Shown: positions 32,725-40,651, numbered from the stretch's first letter. The stretch is DNA of 64,000 nt from Paractinoplanes pyxinae (GCF_026626335.1 NZ_JAPNTZ010000020.1:1-64000), one strand, 5' to 3'. Notes: generated from the letters alone by a model not told the origin. A program made the numbers and translations.

Positions 32725-33720
32725 CGCGGCGTAACCCGTGCGTGCGGCCGTGTCCTGGCCGAGACTGCTCGACGCGTACGCCAAAAAGCTCTTGGCCAGA
32801 GCGGAGGAACCCTGCCGGCAGGCGATCTCGTAGGTCACCAGCACCAGCGGGTAGGCCAGCGGATCGGCGATGCGGTAGTTGAGCTCCAGGCGCAGGTCGC
32901 CGTCCGTGCCCACGACCTTGGCCCCGGCGACGGTGCGGGCGGCGGCCGCGTCGCTCAGGGACACGAACTCGCCGCCCGCGTTGCCGATGCGGGCGGTCGG
33001 CAGGTTCGAGAAGCGGGCGTACGACGATTCGACGTAGCCGATGGCCCCGTCGGTGCGCTCGATCGCCGACACCAGCCGGTTGCTGCCGTCGGCGGGCACG
33101 CCGCCCGGGGCAGGCCAGGTCGAACTCGCCTTCAGGCCCCAGTCGGTGCCGGCCGTCGCGGCCAGGAACTTGGTGAAGTTGTCGGTCGTGCCCGAGCTGT
33201 CGGAGCGGTGCACCGGGCGGATCGGCGTGGACGGCAGCTCGACGCCGGGGTTGTCGGCCCTGATCCGCTGGTCGTTCCAACGGGTGATCTTGCCGGTGAA
33301 GATGCGGGCGATGGTGGCCGGCGCCAGCCGCAGGTCGTCGACGCCGGTCACCGTGTAGGCGAGCGCGATCGGGCCCACGACCATCGGCAGGTGCAACACC
33401 GGGCCCTTGCAGCGGGCCGTCGCCTTGGCCTGCTCGTCGGCCGCGACCGGCGAGTCGGAGCCCACGAAGTCGCCGGTGCCCGCGTAAAAGCTGCGCCGGC
33501 CCGCCCCGGAGCCCACACTGGCGTACTCGATGGTCGCCTCGGAACAGCTCACCTGGTAGTCCTTGATCCAGGCGCTCACGGCGTTGGCCTGGGCCGACGA
33601 GCCCTGGGCGGCGATCGAACCGCCGGCGCAGTCGATGTACGCGCGGGCCGGTGTGCTCGTCGAGTCGCACGCGGCGACCCCCAGCAGCAGGAGGGCCGCG
33701 GCGAACATGCGTTTTCTCAT
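32674..33720 (-). CDS. PstS-like phosphate-type substrate-binding lipoprotein
   Basis: A 348-residue lipoprotein with lipobox GVAAC (Cys18). The PstS fold is clear from AQGSSAQANAVSAW near 38-51, the FVGSDSP loop, IARIFTGKITRWND and the SDSSGTTDNF phosphate-binding loop near 172-181. There is no pstCAB nearby. Instead it is the last gene of a minus-strand set, 10 bp after a four-helix membrane protein. That context suggests a sensory rather than a transport role, by analogy with GlnH beside GlnX. An intact serine-rich loop suggests it can still bind an oxyanion. Confidence 0.82.
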   Translation of the reverse strand: MRKRMFAAALLLLGVAACDSTSTPARAYIDCAGGSIAAQGSSAQANAVSAWIKDYQVSCSEATIEYASVGSGAGRRSFYAGTGDFVGSDSPVAADEQAKATARCKGPVLHLPMVVGPIALAYTVTGVDDLRLAPATIARIFTGKITRWNDQRIRADNPGVELPSTPIRPVHRSDSSGTTDNFTKFLAATAGTDWGLKASSTWPAPGGVPADGSNRLVSAIERTDGAIGYVESSYARFSNLPTARIGNAGGEFVSLSDAAAARTVAGAKVVGTDGDLRLELNYRIADPLAYPLVLVTYEIACRQGSSALAKSFLAYASSSLGQDTAARTGYAALPEELRARVEQSVAGL

Positions 33721-33730
33721 GGCAGCCTCC

Positions 33731-35038
33731 TCAGCGGAACTCGGCGAAACGCTTACGGACCGACAGCGGCACCAGCAGGATCACCAGGCCCAGCAGGACG
33801 GCCGGGACGAACGGCCAGCCGGTCAGCAGGATCTCGGCGTCGCGCAGGGCCCGGTCGAAGTCGTCCCGGCGGGACTCGGTGATCTCGGCGACCGCCGCGT
33901 CGTAGTACGAGAAGTCGAACTGGGCGTCGCCGCGCCTGATGCCGGTCAGCGCGGTGATCGCCTCGGCCTCCTGACCGGCGTCGGCCAGCTTGACGATGCG
34001 TTCGTGGCCGGTGCGGTACGCCTTCCAGCGTTCGACGACCTGGTCGGTGTAGTACGGGCCGATGTCCGGGCCGCCGGCCACGGCCGGCAGGCCGGTGTCG
34101 CCGTTCTCGAGCGAGTCGGCCTTGCGGTCGAAGTCCTGCCGGTAGAGGCCGAGGCGGTTGCTGATCAGGTAGCGCGACGTGTCGGCCGAGGCGTCGTAGC
34201 TGACCGCGCGGGCCCGGGTCAGGTCGAGGAACGGGATCAGGCTCTCGTCGCGGGCCTTGCTCAGCACCTGCCCCTGCAGCACGAGCACGGCCGCCATCGG
34301 GATCAGCAGCAGCGCGGTCAGCACGGTGGCGGTGATCAGGGCCGGGTTGAGCAGCCGGCGGAACCGCTTGGCCAGCCACACCTGCAGGCCGATCAGCAGC
34401 ACGAGCAGAAGCCCGCCGAGCACCACGGCGACTGTCACCCCGGCGATCTCCGTAGCGCGTTTGGCCCCGTACGCGGAATCGAGTCTGTCTTCGCCGGCTT
34501 GGCGCAGCCTCGTCGCGGCGGGCAGCAGGTCGAGGTGGAGCACGTTCGTGGCCTGCGTGTAGTAGCCGGCGGCGCCCGGACCCGCGGTCAGCGCCTGCCA
34601 GACGCGTTCGCGGTAGGCGCCGAGGTCGTGCAGCAGGCCGAGCACGATCTCGCGTTCGTCGTCGCCGGCCGCCGTGGTCAGCGAGCGTTGCAGGCTCTCG
34701 TCGACCTGTCGCCCTCTTTCCCGGTACGTGCCGAGGGCGTCGATGTTGCTGCCGGCCAAATCGTCGCGCCCCGAGGTGAGCACGAGGCGCGCCACCTGGG
34801 CGTCCATGTCGCTGAGCGCGAAGTAGAGGTCGGCCGCGTTGGCCGCCTGTGGTGCGGCCTGGTCGCCGATGATGCGGGCCTGCTGCTGAACCCGGGCCAT
34901 GATCAGGCAGGCCGAGACGAGGAGCACGGCGGCGGTCAGGACGGTGGCGCCGGCCCAGAGCCGCAGCCTGGCCGGGGTCTCGGGCCGGAGAGCCCTTTCT
35001 ACGACGGGCACGGCCCCAAGGTAATGCACCTGCACCAT
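33731..35038 (-). CDS. four-helix membrane protein with two extracytoplasmic helical domains (GlnX-like layout)
   Basis: A 435-residue protein with helices near 27-47, 197-219, 232-254 and 405-425. Between them are two helical extracytoplasmic domains (about 48-196 and 255-404) with chemoreceptor-like heptads. The C-terminal cytoplasmic tail is very short (SVRKRFAEFR). The topology is that of GlnX, which in mycobacteria and corynebacteria links a periplasmic binding protein to the kinase PknG; here the next gene is a PstS-like lipoprotein and no kinase is adjacent. The start could be ATG 35038 or a GTG about 27 bp downstream. Sequence similarity to GlnX is not established, only layout. Confidence 0.6.
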   Translation of the reverse strand: MVQVHYLGAVPVVERALRPETPARLRLWAGATVLTAAVLLVSACLIMARVQQQARIIGDQAAPQAANAADLYFALSDMDAQVARLVLTSGRDDLAGSNIDALGTYRERGRQVDESLQRSLTTAAGDDEREIVLGLLHDLGAYRERVWQALTAGPGAAGYYTQATNVLHLDLLPAATRLRQAGEDRLDSAYGAKRATEIAGVTVAVVLGGLLLVLLIGLQVWLAKRFRRLLNPALITATVLTALLLIPMAAVLVLQGQVLSKARDESLIPFLDLTRARAVSYDASADTSRYLISNRLGLYRQDFDRKADSLENGDTGLPAVAGGPDIGPYYTDQVVERWKAYRTGHERIVKLADAGQEAEAITALTGIRRGDAQFDFSYYDAAVAEITESRRDDFDRALRDAEILLTGWPFVPAVLLGLVILLVPLSVRKRFAEFR

Positions 35039-35097
35039 TCTTAGATCAGCGGCATCGCGCTATTCCCGCCGTTAACCTGGCGGCCATCTGCCATTCT

Positions 35098-35412
35098 TCA
35101 GGCAGTTGCTCCGCGTAGCCGCTGACGAGGAACACCGGCCGCGGCGAGGCGGGTGGCCACGTCCCGGCGGGGGTTGTCGACGAAGACCGTGACGTGGTGG
35201 TCGTCGCCCAGCTCGCAGGCCGCGGCGACCGATCCGGCGTCCAGCGGGTCGATCTCGGGCACCTCGGCCAGGTCGACTATCAGGCGGAACGGGCGAACCC
35301 GGCGCACCGTGTGCACGAGGACGCGCCTCAGTTCGCCGCCGCGCTCGGAATCGGGAGCGCCGCGCGGGGTGATGACGACACTGCCGTCGGCGACCGTTCG
35401 CACGTCCACCAC
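35098..35412 (-). CDS. STAS-domain protein lacking the usual phospho-acceptor
   Basis: A 104-residue single STAS domain (beta strand VITPRGAPDS, then FRLIVDLAEVPEIDPLDAGS). In anti-sigma antagonists the corresponding loop reads D-S/T-S/T-G; here it is LDAGS, so the acceptor serine position is alanine. The protein may bind constitutively rather than be switched by phosphorylation. GTG 35412 has a GGAGGG site 8 bp upstream. It is 59 bp upstream of the four-helix protein on the same strand, so it may be co-transcribed with it and the PstS-like gene. Confidence 0.65.
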   Translation of the reverse strand: MVDVRTVADGSVVITPRGAPDSERGGELRRVLVHTVRRVRPFRLIVDLAEVPEIDPLDAGSVAAACELGDDHHVTVFVDNPRRDVATRLAAAGVPRQRLRGATA

Positions 35413-35614
35413 GATCTCACCCTCCGTTACCCTCCGTATAACTGCTCGACCACTTTACGACGCGAATGCATCCTGCGTCGACCACCTGAGCCGTTTGTGA
35501 TCCCACACTCGAAAACCCTTGCTTAATGTCCCGGAAATAGGATTCGGCCGGACGGCCCGATCCGTCATTCGGGACAGGCCGGGCATCCCCGGCGCGGTGC
35601 GGCACAATTCACCG

Positions 35615-36781
35615 GTGCGAATCGGTCGGATCCTGGCGGCAACGGTCATGCTGCTCGCGGTGGTGGCGGGCTTCCTGACGTACGCGAGGGTGCAGTCGCA
35701 GCGGCCGGTGAGCATCGCCCCGGCCGGCCCATATCCGGTCGGCCGCATCACCGACCTGTGGGTCGACCGCTCCCGCACCGACCAGTTCGCGCCGATCGGC
35801 GGCACGCCCCGCATGCTGTCCACCTGGATCTGGTATCCAGCGGGCGGCCCCGGCCCCGAGTCGGCGTACGCACCCGGCGAGTGGTCAGCGATGCAGCGCT
35901 ACGGCTGGGCGTCGACCAGCCTCGACCGCGTACGCACAGGCACGCGCGACGAGCCGTCATGGGCCAAAGGCCGCTTCCCCATCGTGGTGCTGCTGCCCGA
36001 TCTGGGCCTGGCAGCTCCCCAGTACGCAGCGGTGGCATCAGGATTGGCCGCGCGCGGCAGCGTGGTGGTCGGCGTGACACCCACATACAGCTCACGCCTG
36101 AGCGTCATCGACGGCCACCGCGTGCCCGCCACCGCCGCCGGCTCCGCAACGGGCCGCGAGGACCAACTGGTCTCGGTCTGGGCAGCCGACGCGCGTTTCG
36201 CCGCAGCCCGAGCCACCCAACAGTTCGGCTCGAACGTCAACAGCGCCAAGCTCTCGTACGTGGGCCACGGCCTCGGCGGCACAGCAGCCATCGAGGCCTG
36301 CCACCTGGACGCTCGCTGCACCGCCGCCGCCTCACTCGACGGCACCCCCGCCGGCGCCGCCACCTCGCCGGACGACGCCCCCGTCAGCGCCGCCGCCTCG
36401 CCGGACAGCGCCCCCGTCAGCGCCGCCGCGTCGTCGGATAGCGCCCCGGCCGGCACCGCTGCCTCGCTGGACGGCGCCCCCGCCTCCGACGGCTTCAGCC
36501 GCCCACTGCTGCTACTCAACACCCCTGGCCCGGCCCCACTCGGGACCGGCCGCACCTTCACCCTGCGGGGCGCCGAGCGTTTGTCGTTCACCGACCTGGC
36601 CGCCTTCCACGTCTCCGCCCCCCTGCGCCGCGCCCTGCCCCTGGGCACGATCAACGGCCGCCACGCTCTGACCATCACCACAGAATTCGTGAGCTCTTTC
36701 CTGCAGTCAGCCACCCACGGCACCCCATGGACGCCACCCACCTACCCCGAGGTCCAGGAAGCCACCGTCCTCAGCCGCTGA
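35615..36781 (+). CDS. PAF-acetylhydrolase-like alpha/beta protein with altered catalytic residues and tandem repeats
   Basis: A 388-residue protein: N-terminal helix (about 8-25), then an alpha/beta-hydrolase fold similar to bacterial PAF-acetylhydrolases (YPVGRITDLWVDRSR, FPIVVLLPDLGL). The nucleophile elbow reads GHGLGG, with Gly219 in place of serine; the usual acid is present as Asp242 in SLDG, 23 residues on; the position expected to hold the histidine reads AERLSFTD. Five 11-residue repeats (36329-36493) that copy the SLDG segment follow. Activity is therefore doubtful. The GTG start at 35615 is preferred over a distal TTG at 35519. Confidence 0.6.
   Translation: MRIGRILAATVMLLAVVAGFLTYARVQSQRPVSIAPAGPYPVGRITDLWVDRSRTDQFAPIGGTPRMLSTWIWYPAGGPGPESAYAPGEWSAMQRYGWASTSLDRVRTGTRDEPSWAKGRFPIVVLLPDLGLAAPQYAAVASGLAARGSVVVGVTPTYSSRLSVIDGHRVPATAAGSATGREDQLVSVWAADARFAAARATQQFGSNVNSAKLSYVGHGLGGTAAIEACHLDARCTAAASLDGTPAGAATSPDDAPVSAAASPDSAPVSAAASSDSAPAGTAASLDGAPASDGFSRPLLLLNTPGPAPLGTGRTFTLRGAERLSFTDLAAFHVSAPLRRALPLGTINGRHALTITTEFVSSFLQSATHGTPWTPPTYPEVQEATVLSR
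36329..36493 (+). repeat. five 33-bp coding repeats in the PAF-acetylhydrolase-like gene
   Basis: Units start at 36329, 36362, 36395, 36428 and 36461 and encode ASLDGTPAGAA, TSPDDAPVSAA, ASPDSAPVSAA, ASSDSAPAGTA and ASLDGAPASDG. The first and last units keep the SLDG segment, the middle three are diverged. Confidence 0.85.
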
Positions 36782-36837
36782 CCGACCTCCGGCGCCCGCG
36801 CGAGGACGCCCGCCAGCACCGGGCCGATTGCTGTGCT

Positions 36838-37205
36838 TCGCGTGAGGCGGGTTAAAGGCGGCCACAGCCGCCATCCCGCGGTCAGCCCACCCGCCGCCGG
36901 ACCCTGCCCTGGGCGGGCGGAGCCAAACGGGGCAGCGCGAAGGCGGCCGCGGCCACCATCCGCGGACAGCCCACCCCACTGCCGGCCCCGGCCCGGCCGC
37001 TTGCGGAGCCGAACGGGCCAGCACGAAGACAGCCGCGACCACCATTCCGCATACAGCCCATCAAACTGCCGGCACCTACCCGGCGGCCTGTGGAGTCGAA
37101 TGGGGCAGTGCGAAGACGGCCACGGCCGCCATCTCGCAGACAGCCCCACCCCACTGCCGGCTGCGGCCCGGCGGCCTGCGGTGTAGAACGGGCAGCGCGA
37201 ACGCC
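36838..37205. repeat. ~87-bp tandem repeats in an intergenic stretch
   Basis: Between 36782 and 37268 there is no convincing gene. Three full units (beginning about 36918, 37004 and 37091) and partial ones on each side share CGGAG(C/T)C(G/A)AA, CAGCGCGAAG(G/A)C, GGCCACC, CAGCCCA and CCACTGCCGG. Long open frames across them on both strands arise because 87 is divisible by three. Confidence 0.75.
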
Positions 37206-37268
37206 CAACCCCTGCCGACACGTGTTCGGGGCCAGCGGAGTGGGAGGGGGCGTCGCTACGGTTTGGGG

Positions 37269-37670
37269 ATGCGACGGGGCGAGGTGTGGGTGGCCGACGT
37301 GAACGGTTCGCAGCCGGTGGTGCTGCTCGGTGAGGCAGGCGTGGGCGGCGAGGTGCCTGCGATTCAGGTTGTCGAGCCGGCCACTGCTGAGCAGAAGCGC
37401 GGCTTCACCTTTCTGGATCCGGATTTCCTGCCGGACGAGGCGCCGGCCGGGGCGAGAGCCGGCATCACCGGGATCGAGGTGCCCGTCGGCCCCGACGAAG
37501 GACTTGACCCGCCCGGCGTTGTGCGCCTGGCCTTGCCACACGAGGGCCACATCTTCTGCACCTGGCGGACAGGGCTGACCGCCGACCACCTCATCGAACG
37601 GATCGGGTCTCTGTCACCTACGGCGATGCACCGGCTCGACCACGCCCTCTACCTCGCAGGCGAAGTGTGA
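37269..37670 (+). CDS. MazF/PemK-like toxin-family protein
   Basis: A 133-residue protein starting MRRGEVWVADVNG and continuing QPVVLLG, the first strands of the MazF/PemK SH3-like fold, which in this family cleaves mRNA. A second conserved block is RLALPHEGHIFCTWRTGL near 86-103. No antitoxin gene is recognisable next to it. ATG 37269 gives the canonical RxGxVW start. Activity cannot be judged from sequence. The 87-bp repeat tract directly precedes it, and a hairpin at 37785-37803 follows about 115 bp downstream of its stop. Confidence 0.65.
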   Translation: MRRGEVWVADVNGSQPVVLLGEAGVGGEVPAIQVVEPATAEQKRGFTFLDPDFLPDEAPAGARAGITGIEVPVGPDEGLDPPGVVRLALPHEGHIFCTWRTGLTADHLIERIGSLSPTAMHRLDHALYLAGEV

Positions 37671-37784
37671 CCGGCGAGAAGCGAGGTCGTCCGGGCGCTG
37701 AAGTTCGGTAGGGTGCTTCTCGTGACTGCCGGGTCGGCCTTGGGCCATTACCGAGTGGGGCGCCCGGCTGAGGCGTGACCGGTC

Positions 37785-37803
37785 GGCGGGCTCGTGGCCC
37801 GCC
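37785..37803 (+). terminator. terminator-like hairpin upstream of the F420-type reductase
   Basis: GGCGGGC-TCGTG-GCCCGCC (37785-37803) is followed by GTTGCTTTCTG. It may end transcription of the MazF-like gene; it could also lie in the leader of the following gene. Confidence 0.45.
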
Positions 37804-37806
37804 GTT

Positions 37807-37851
37807 GCTTTCTGTACAGCCCGTTCCAACATTCCGGGACCTACAGAAAGC
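37807..37851 (+). promoter_or_regulatory. inverted repeat covering the ribosome site of the next gene
   Basis: GCTTTCTGTA (37807-37816) pairs perfectly with TACAGAAAGC (37842-37851) across a 25-nt loop. The right arm contains the only purine-rich ribosome-site candidate (AGAAAG), 6 bp before ATG 37857. It could be an operator or an RNA switch occluding translation. Confidence 0.5.
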
Positions 37852-37856
37852 GGACC

Positions 37857-38273
37857 ATGCCCAACCCGTTCAACCAGCAGATCATCGACGAGTTCCGCGC
37901 CAACAAGGGTCGCGTCGGCGGGCCCTTCGCCGGCAGCACCCTCATCCTTCTGACCACCCGCGGCGCCCGGTCCGGCCGGCCCCACACCACTCCCCTGGGC
38001 CCCCTGCCCGACGGCGACCGCCTCCTGGTGATCGCCTCCGCCGCCGGTGCCCCGCACCACCCCGACTGGTTCCACAACATCCGGACCAATCCACAAGTGA
38101 CAGTCGAAACCGGCGCCGAAACCTACGAGGCAACAGCCATCCCCCTCACCGGTGAGGACCGCGACAAGGCCTTCGCCCGGGCCGCCGCCGACGACCCCGG
38201 CTGGTCCGACTACCAGTCCAAGACAACGAGGACGATCCCGGTCGTGGCCTTGGTCCGGGTCTCGGCCGACTGA
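37857..38273 (+). CDS. F420H2-dependent nitroreductase-family protein (DDN type)
   Basis: A 138-residue single-domain split-barrel protein of the deazaflavin-dependent nitroreductase family. The characteristic features are the N-terminal FNQQIIDEFRANKGRVGG, the TTRGARSGRPHTTPL block (about 33-47) that binds F420 phosphates, and HHPDWFHNIRTNPQVTVE (about 67-84). Such proteins reduce quinones and other oxidants with F420H2 at the membrane. ATG 37857 is preferred. It ends before a large hairpin shared with the opposing SRPBCC gene. Confidence 0.87.
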   Translation: MPNPFNQQIIDEFRANKGRVGGPFAGSTLILLTTRGARSGRPHTTPLGPLPDGDRLLVIASAAGAPHHPDWFHNIRTNPQVTVETGAETYEATAIPLTGEDRDKAFARAAADDPGWSDYQSKTTRTIPVVALVRVSAD

Positions 38274-38327
38274 ACCCCGGACCGCCAGACGGCGGGTTTT
38301 GGTTCTGAGCGCAACCACTCACGCAGG

Positions 38328-38393
38328 TCGCCCGGGTGGGGTGAGCGTTCTGGACGCGCCAGCGGCCAGCTCACCCCACCCGGGCCCTCGGCG
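38328..38393. terminator. hairpin between convergent genes
   Basis: GCCCGGGTGGGGTGAGC and GCTCACCCCACCCGGGC pair perfectly (17 bp) around a roughly 24-nt loop, between the F420-type reductase gene and the SRPBCC gene. The core GGTGAGC is shared with the hairpins of the dispersed repeat but the surrounding body is not. Confidence 0.65.
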
Positions 38394-38463
38394 GGAGCGA
38401 CGGTCTGTAACCCACCACCCCGCTACGACATCGGCATTTGACTCTTGCATTAAGCGCGAGAAA

Positions 38464-38922
38464 TCACGCCACCTTGAGGAGATAGGCGTCCAGCGCGGCG
38501 TACGACTGTTCCGCTCCGGTTTCCATTCCGCTTTGGACCATGCCGTCGCGGTCTTCCTTGGAGTCGAACTGGGACGTCGACGTGACCGTTGTCCGGCCGT
38601 TTTCCTCGGTGAAGACGTATTGCTCGGTGAGGATGTGGCCGGCCATCGGTTCGTACTCGAACGTCCAGGTGAAGCTGTTGGGAGCGTCGATCTGCCTGAT
38701 CTCGCCGCGGAAGGCGTGTTCGGTGCCGTCGGCGTGTTCGACGAAACGCCATTTGCCGCCGACGGTGAAGTCGATGTCGACGTCGAGCGGGTTGCCGCGG
38801 CCCCACCAGTGGCGAATGTGCTCCGGTTGGGTGTGGCAGGCGAAGACGAGGTCGCGGGGCGCGTCGAAGGTGCGGCTCATGACGAGTGTGGTGTCGGTGG
38901 GGGTCTGGACGGTGATGCTCAC
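38464..38922 (-). CDS. SRPBCC (AHSA1-like) ligand-binding protein
   Basis: A 152-residue START/SRPBCC-fold protein of the AHSA1/YndB group. It begins with VMSRTFDAPRDLVFACHTQPEHIRHWWG, and VGGKWRFVEHADG and FEYEPMAGHILTEQ follow, lining a hydrophobic pocket. The GTG start has GAGGAGGAAT upstream and overlaps the ArsR stop (GTGA). ArsR/SRPBCC two-gene operons are widespread; the ligand or reaction is usually unknown. Confidence 0.87.
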   Translation of the reverse strand: MSITVQTPTDTTLVMSRTFDAPRDLVFACHTQPEHIRHWWGRGNPLDVDIDFTVGGKWRFVEHADGTEHAFRGEIRQIDAPNSFTWTFEYEPMAGHILTEQYVFTEENGRTTVTSTSQFDSKEDRDGMVQSGMETGAEQSYAALDAYLLKVA

Positions 38923-39251
38923 GATTCCTCCTCGTTGGCGATCCGGCCCAGGTATTTGTCGAGCGCGTCGTACCGTTCGGTCCACAGGCGTTCGTATTGC
39001 GACGCCCATTCGGCGACGCTTCGCACCTGCGCGGGGACGATGCTGCACCAGCGCCGCTGCGCCTCGCGGGTGCGGACGATCAGCCCGGCCGCCTCGAGCA
39101 CGTTGAGGTGTTTCGAGACGGCCTGGGCGCTGATGGGAAAGTCCCCGGCGAGTTCGCCCGCGGTCGCGTCGCCCGTGGCGAGCCGGGCGAGGATCGCGCG
39201 GCGCGTGGGGTCGGCTAGCGCGGCGAAGACGCCGTCGATCGGATCCGGCAT
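38919..39251 (-). CDS. ArsR-family repressor
   Basis: A 110-residue winged-helix repressor: DGVFAALADPTRRAILARL (5-23), recognition helix ISAQAVSKHLNVLEAAGLI (about 40-58). The metal-binding CxC of ArsR/SmtB is absent, so it belongs to the non-metal class usually paired with SRPBCC or START proteins. ATG 39251 lies just downstream of a palindromic operator at 39264-39273. An upstream extension to 39395 is not expected to be translated. Confidence 0.88.
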   Translation of the reverse strand: MPDPIDGVFAALADPTRRAILARLATGDATAGELAGDFPISAQAVSKHLNVLEAAGLIVRTREAQRRWCSIVPAQVRSVAEWASQYERLWTERYDALDKYLGRIANEEES

Positions 39252-39263
39252 GACAACCACCTG

Positions 39264-39273
39264 GTTTATAAAC
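39264..39273. promoter_or_regulatory. ArsR operator
   Basis: GTTTATAAAC is a perfect 10-bp palindrome inside an imperfect longer repeat (CCTGG...CTGG), 12 bp before the ArsR start. It is an AT-rich island in GC-rich DNA and overlaps any -10 box, consistent with autoregulation. Confidence 0.6.
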
Positions 39274-39307
39274 TGGTAGGTTGAGAATACGCCGGACGCG
39301 CGTCTTG

Positions 39308-40651
39308 TCAAACCCCGGTCGGGTACGTTTCCAGTTCGTGCGTGTCCACGTGCAGCGGATGCAACGGGCGCAGCGCGCGCGTCTCGTCGAACCACAGGAA
39401 GGCGTCGTAGCGGTCGCCGATGACCGACGGCACATAGTTGCCGTACTGCTCATGCTCGGGGCGGTAGACGACGCCGATGGCGCGGTGCGGCAGGGCGTCG
39501 ACGAGCAGGTCGGGCCGCTCCCCCAGCGGCGGGAAGACGAACAGCGCCCGCGGCGGCGCGGTGGCATGCAGGATGTCCTCGAGCGAGCCGGGGCGGCCGG
39601 GCGGCACGGCCAACTCGGTCATGGGCCCGCCCCACGTGCGGCCGGCGATCACCGAGCCGCGGTGGCCGCCCAGTCCGACCAGCACGACCTGGTCGGCGCC
39701 GAACCGTTCGCGGGCCAGCGAGCCGATGGTCACCTCGCCCTGCACGGCCTGGTCGGTGGCGTTGGCGTCGCCGACGTGCGTGTTGTGCGCCCAGACGACC
39801 GCACGGGAGCCGTCGCCGTAGTGGTCGAGCAACCGGGCCAGCGTGGCGTCCATGTGCCGGTCGCGCACGTTCCACGAGTCGGGGCCGCCGCGCACCATCG
39901 CCCGATAGTAGTGCTCGGCGCCGGCCACGACCTCGGCGTTCTGCCGCACGGCGAAGTCGTTCCACCGCGCGGCGAAGTCGTTCGGCCGCGTGGCGGAGCC
40001 GGTCGGCGCGGAGTCGTTCGGCGCGGAGTCGTTCGGCGCGGCGAGGTCGCGCCCGCGCAGGTCGATCAGCATCCGGACCACGTCGTCCTCGCAGCTCGCG
40101 CGCAGGAACTTCGTGGCCCACGCGTACGACTGGGGGTCTTCCGAATAAGCGGACAGGCAGTGGTACGCACTCAGGGCGGCGTCGACCCGCGACGGATCGT
40201 GCTCGCGCAGCCAGGTCAGGATCTCGCGCAGCGACTCCCACATCGAGTACACGTCGAGCCCGTGGAAGCCGATCTTGCGCTCCGATGACGCGTTGAACGA
40301 CCGCAGCCAGTCGGCGAAGTCGACGACCTCCTCGTTGGCCCACATCCACGTCGGCCACCGTTCGTAGCCGAGCAGCGCCTCCAGCGGCGTCGCGTCGCCA
40401 CCACGGACGGACGCGTCGACCCGCTGGCAGTCGGGCCAGTCGCCCTCGACGGCGACGAACGAGAAACCACGCTCCGCGATCAGCCGCCGGGTCAGCGCCG
40501 ACCGCCATACGTAGTACTCGTGCGTCCCGTGGCTGGCCTCGCCGATCATCACGACCCGCGCGTCGCCCACCCGGTCGAGCAGAACGTCCAGGTCACCCTC
40601 GTCGACCAGGGGCCGGGCGATGGCGGCGACCTCATCACCGTACCGATGCAT
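39308..40651 (-). CDS. erythromycin esterase family protein
   Basis: A 447-residue member of the Ere superfamily, whose characterised members hydrolyse the macrolactone ring of erythromycin, although many relatives have other unknown substrates. Conserved landmarks are GEASHGTHEYY (37-47), VEGDWPDC near 68-75, GFHGLDVYSMW near 128-138 and VWAHNTHVGDA near 285-295, supplying the His/Glu pair of the active site. Residues about 205-230 include short repeats (APNDSAPNDS and DFAARWNDFA) encoded by direct DNA repeats, probably a surface loop. ATG 40651 is used. Confidence 0.85.
   Translation of the reverse strand: MHRYGDEVAAIARPLVDEGDLDVLLDRVGDARVVMIGEASHGTHEYYVWRSALTRRLIAERGFSFVAVEGDWPDCQRVDASVRGGDATPLEALLGYERWPTWMWANEEVVDFADWLRSFNASSERKIGFHGLDVYSMWESLREILTWLREHDPSRVDAALSAYHCLSAYSEDPQSYAWATKFLRASCEDDVVRMLIDLRGRDLAAPNDSAPNDSAPTGSATRPNDFAARWNDFAVRQNAEVVAGAEHYYRAMVRGGPDSWNVRDRHMDATLARLLDHYGDGSRAVVWAHNTHVGDANATDQAVQGEVTIGSLARERFGADQVVLVGLGGHRGSVIAGRTWGGPMTELAVPPGRPGSLEDILHATAPPRALFVFPPLGERPDLLVDALPHRAIGVVYRPEHEQYGNYVPSVIGDRYDAFLWFDETRALRPLHPLHVDTHELETYPTGV

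Noticed and set aside
36882..37589. Minus-strand frame of 235 codons across the 87-bp repeats and the MazF-like gene
   Set aside because: Created by the multiple-of-three repeat length; the product is repetitive with no recognisable fold and opposes a better-supported gene.
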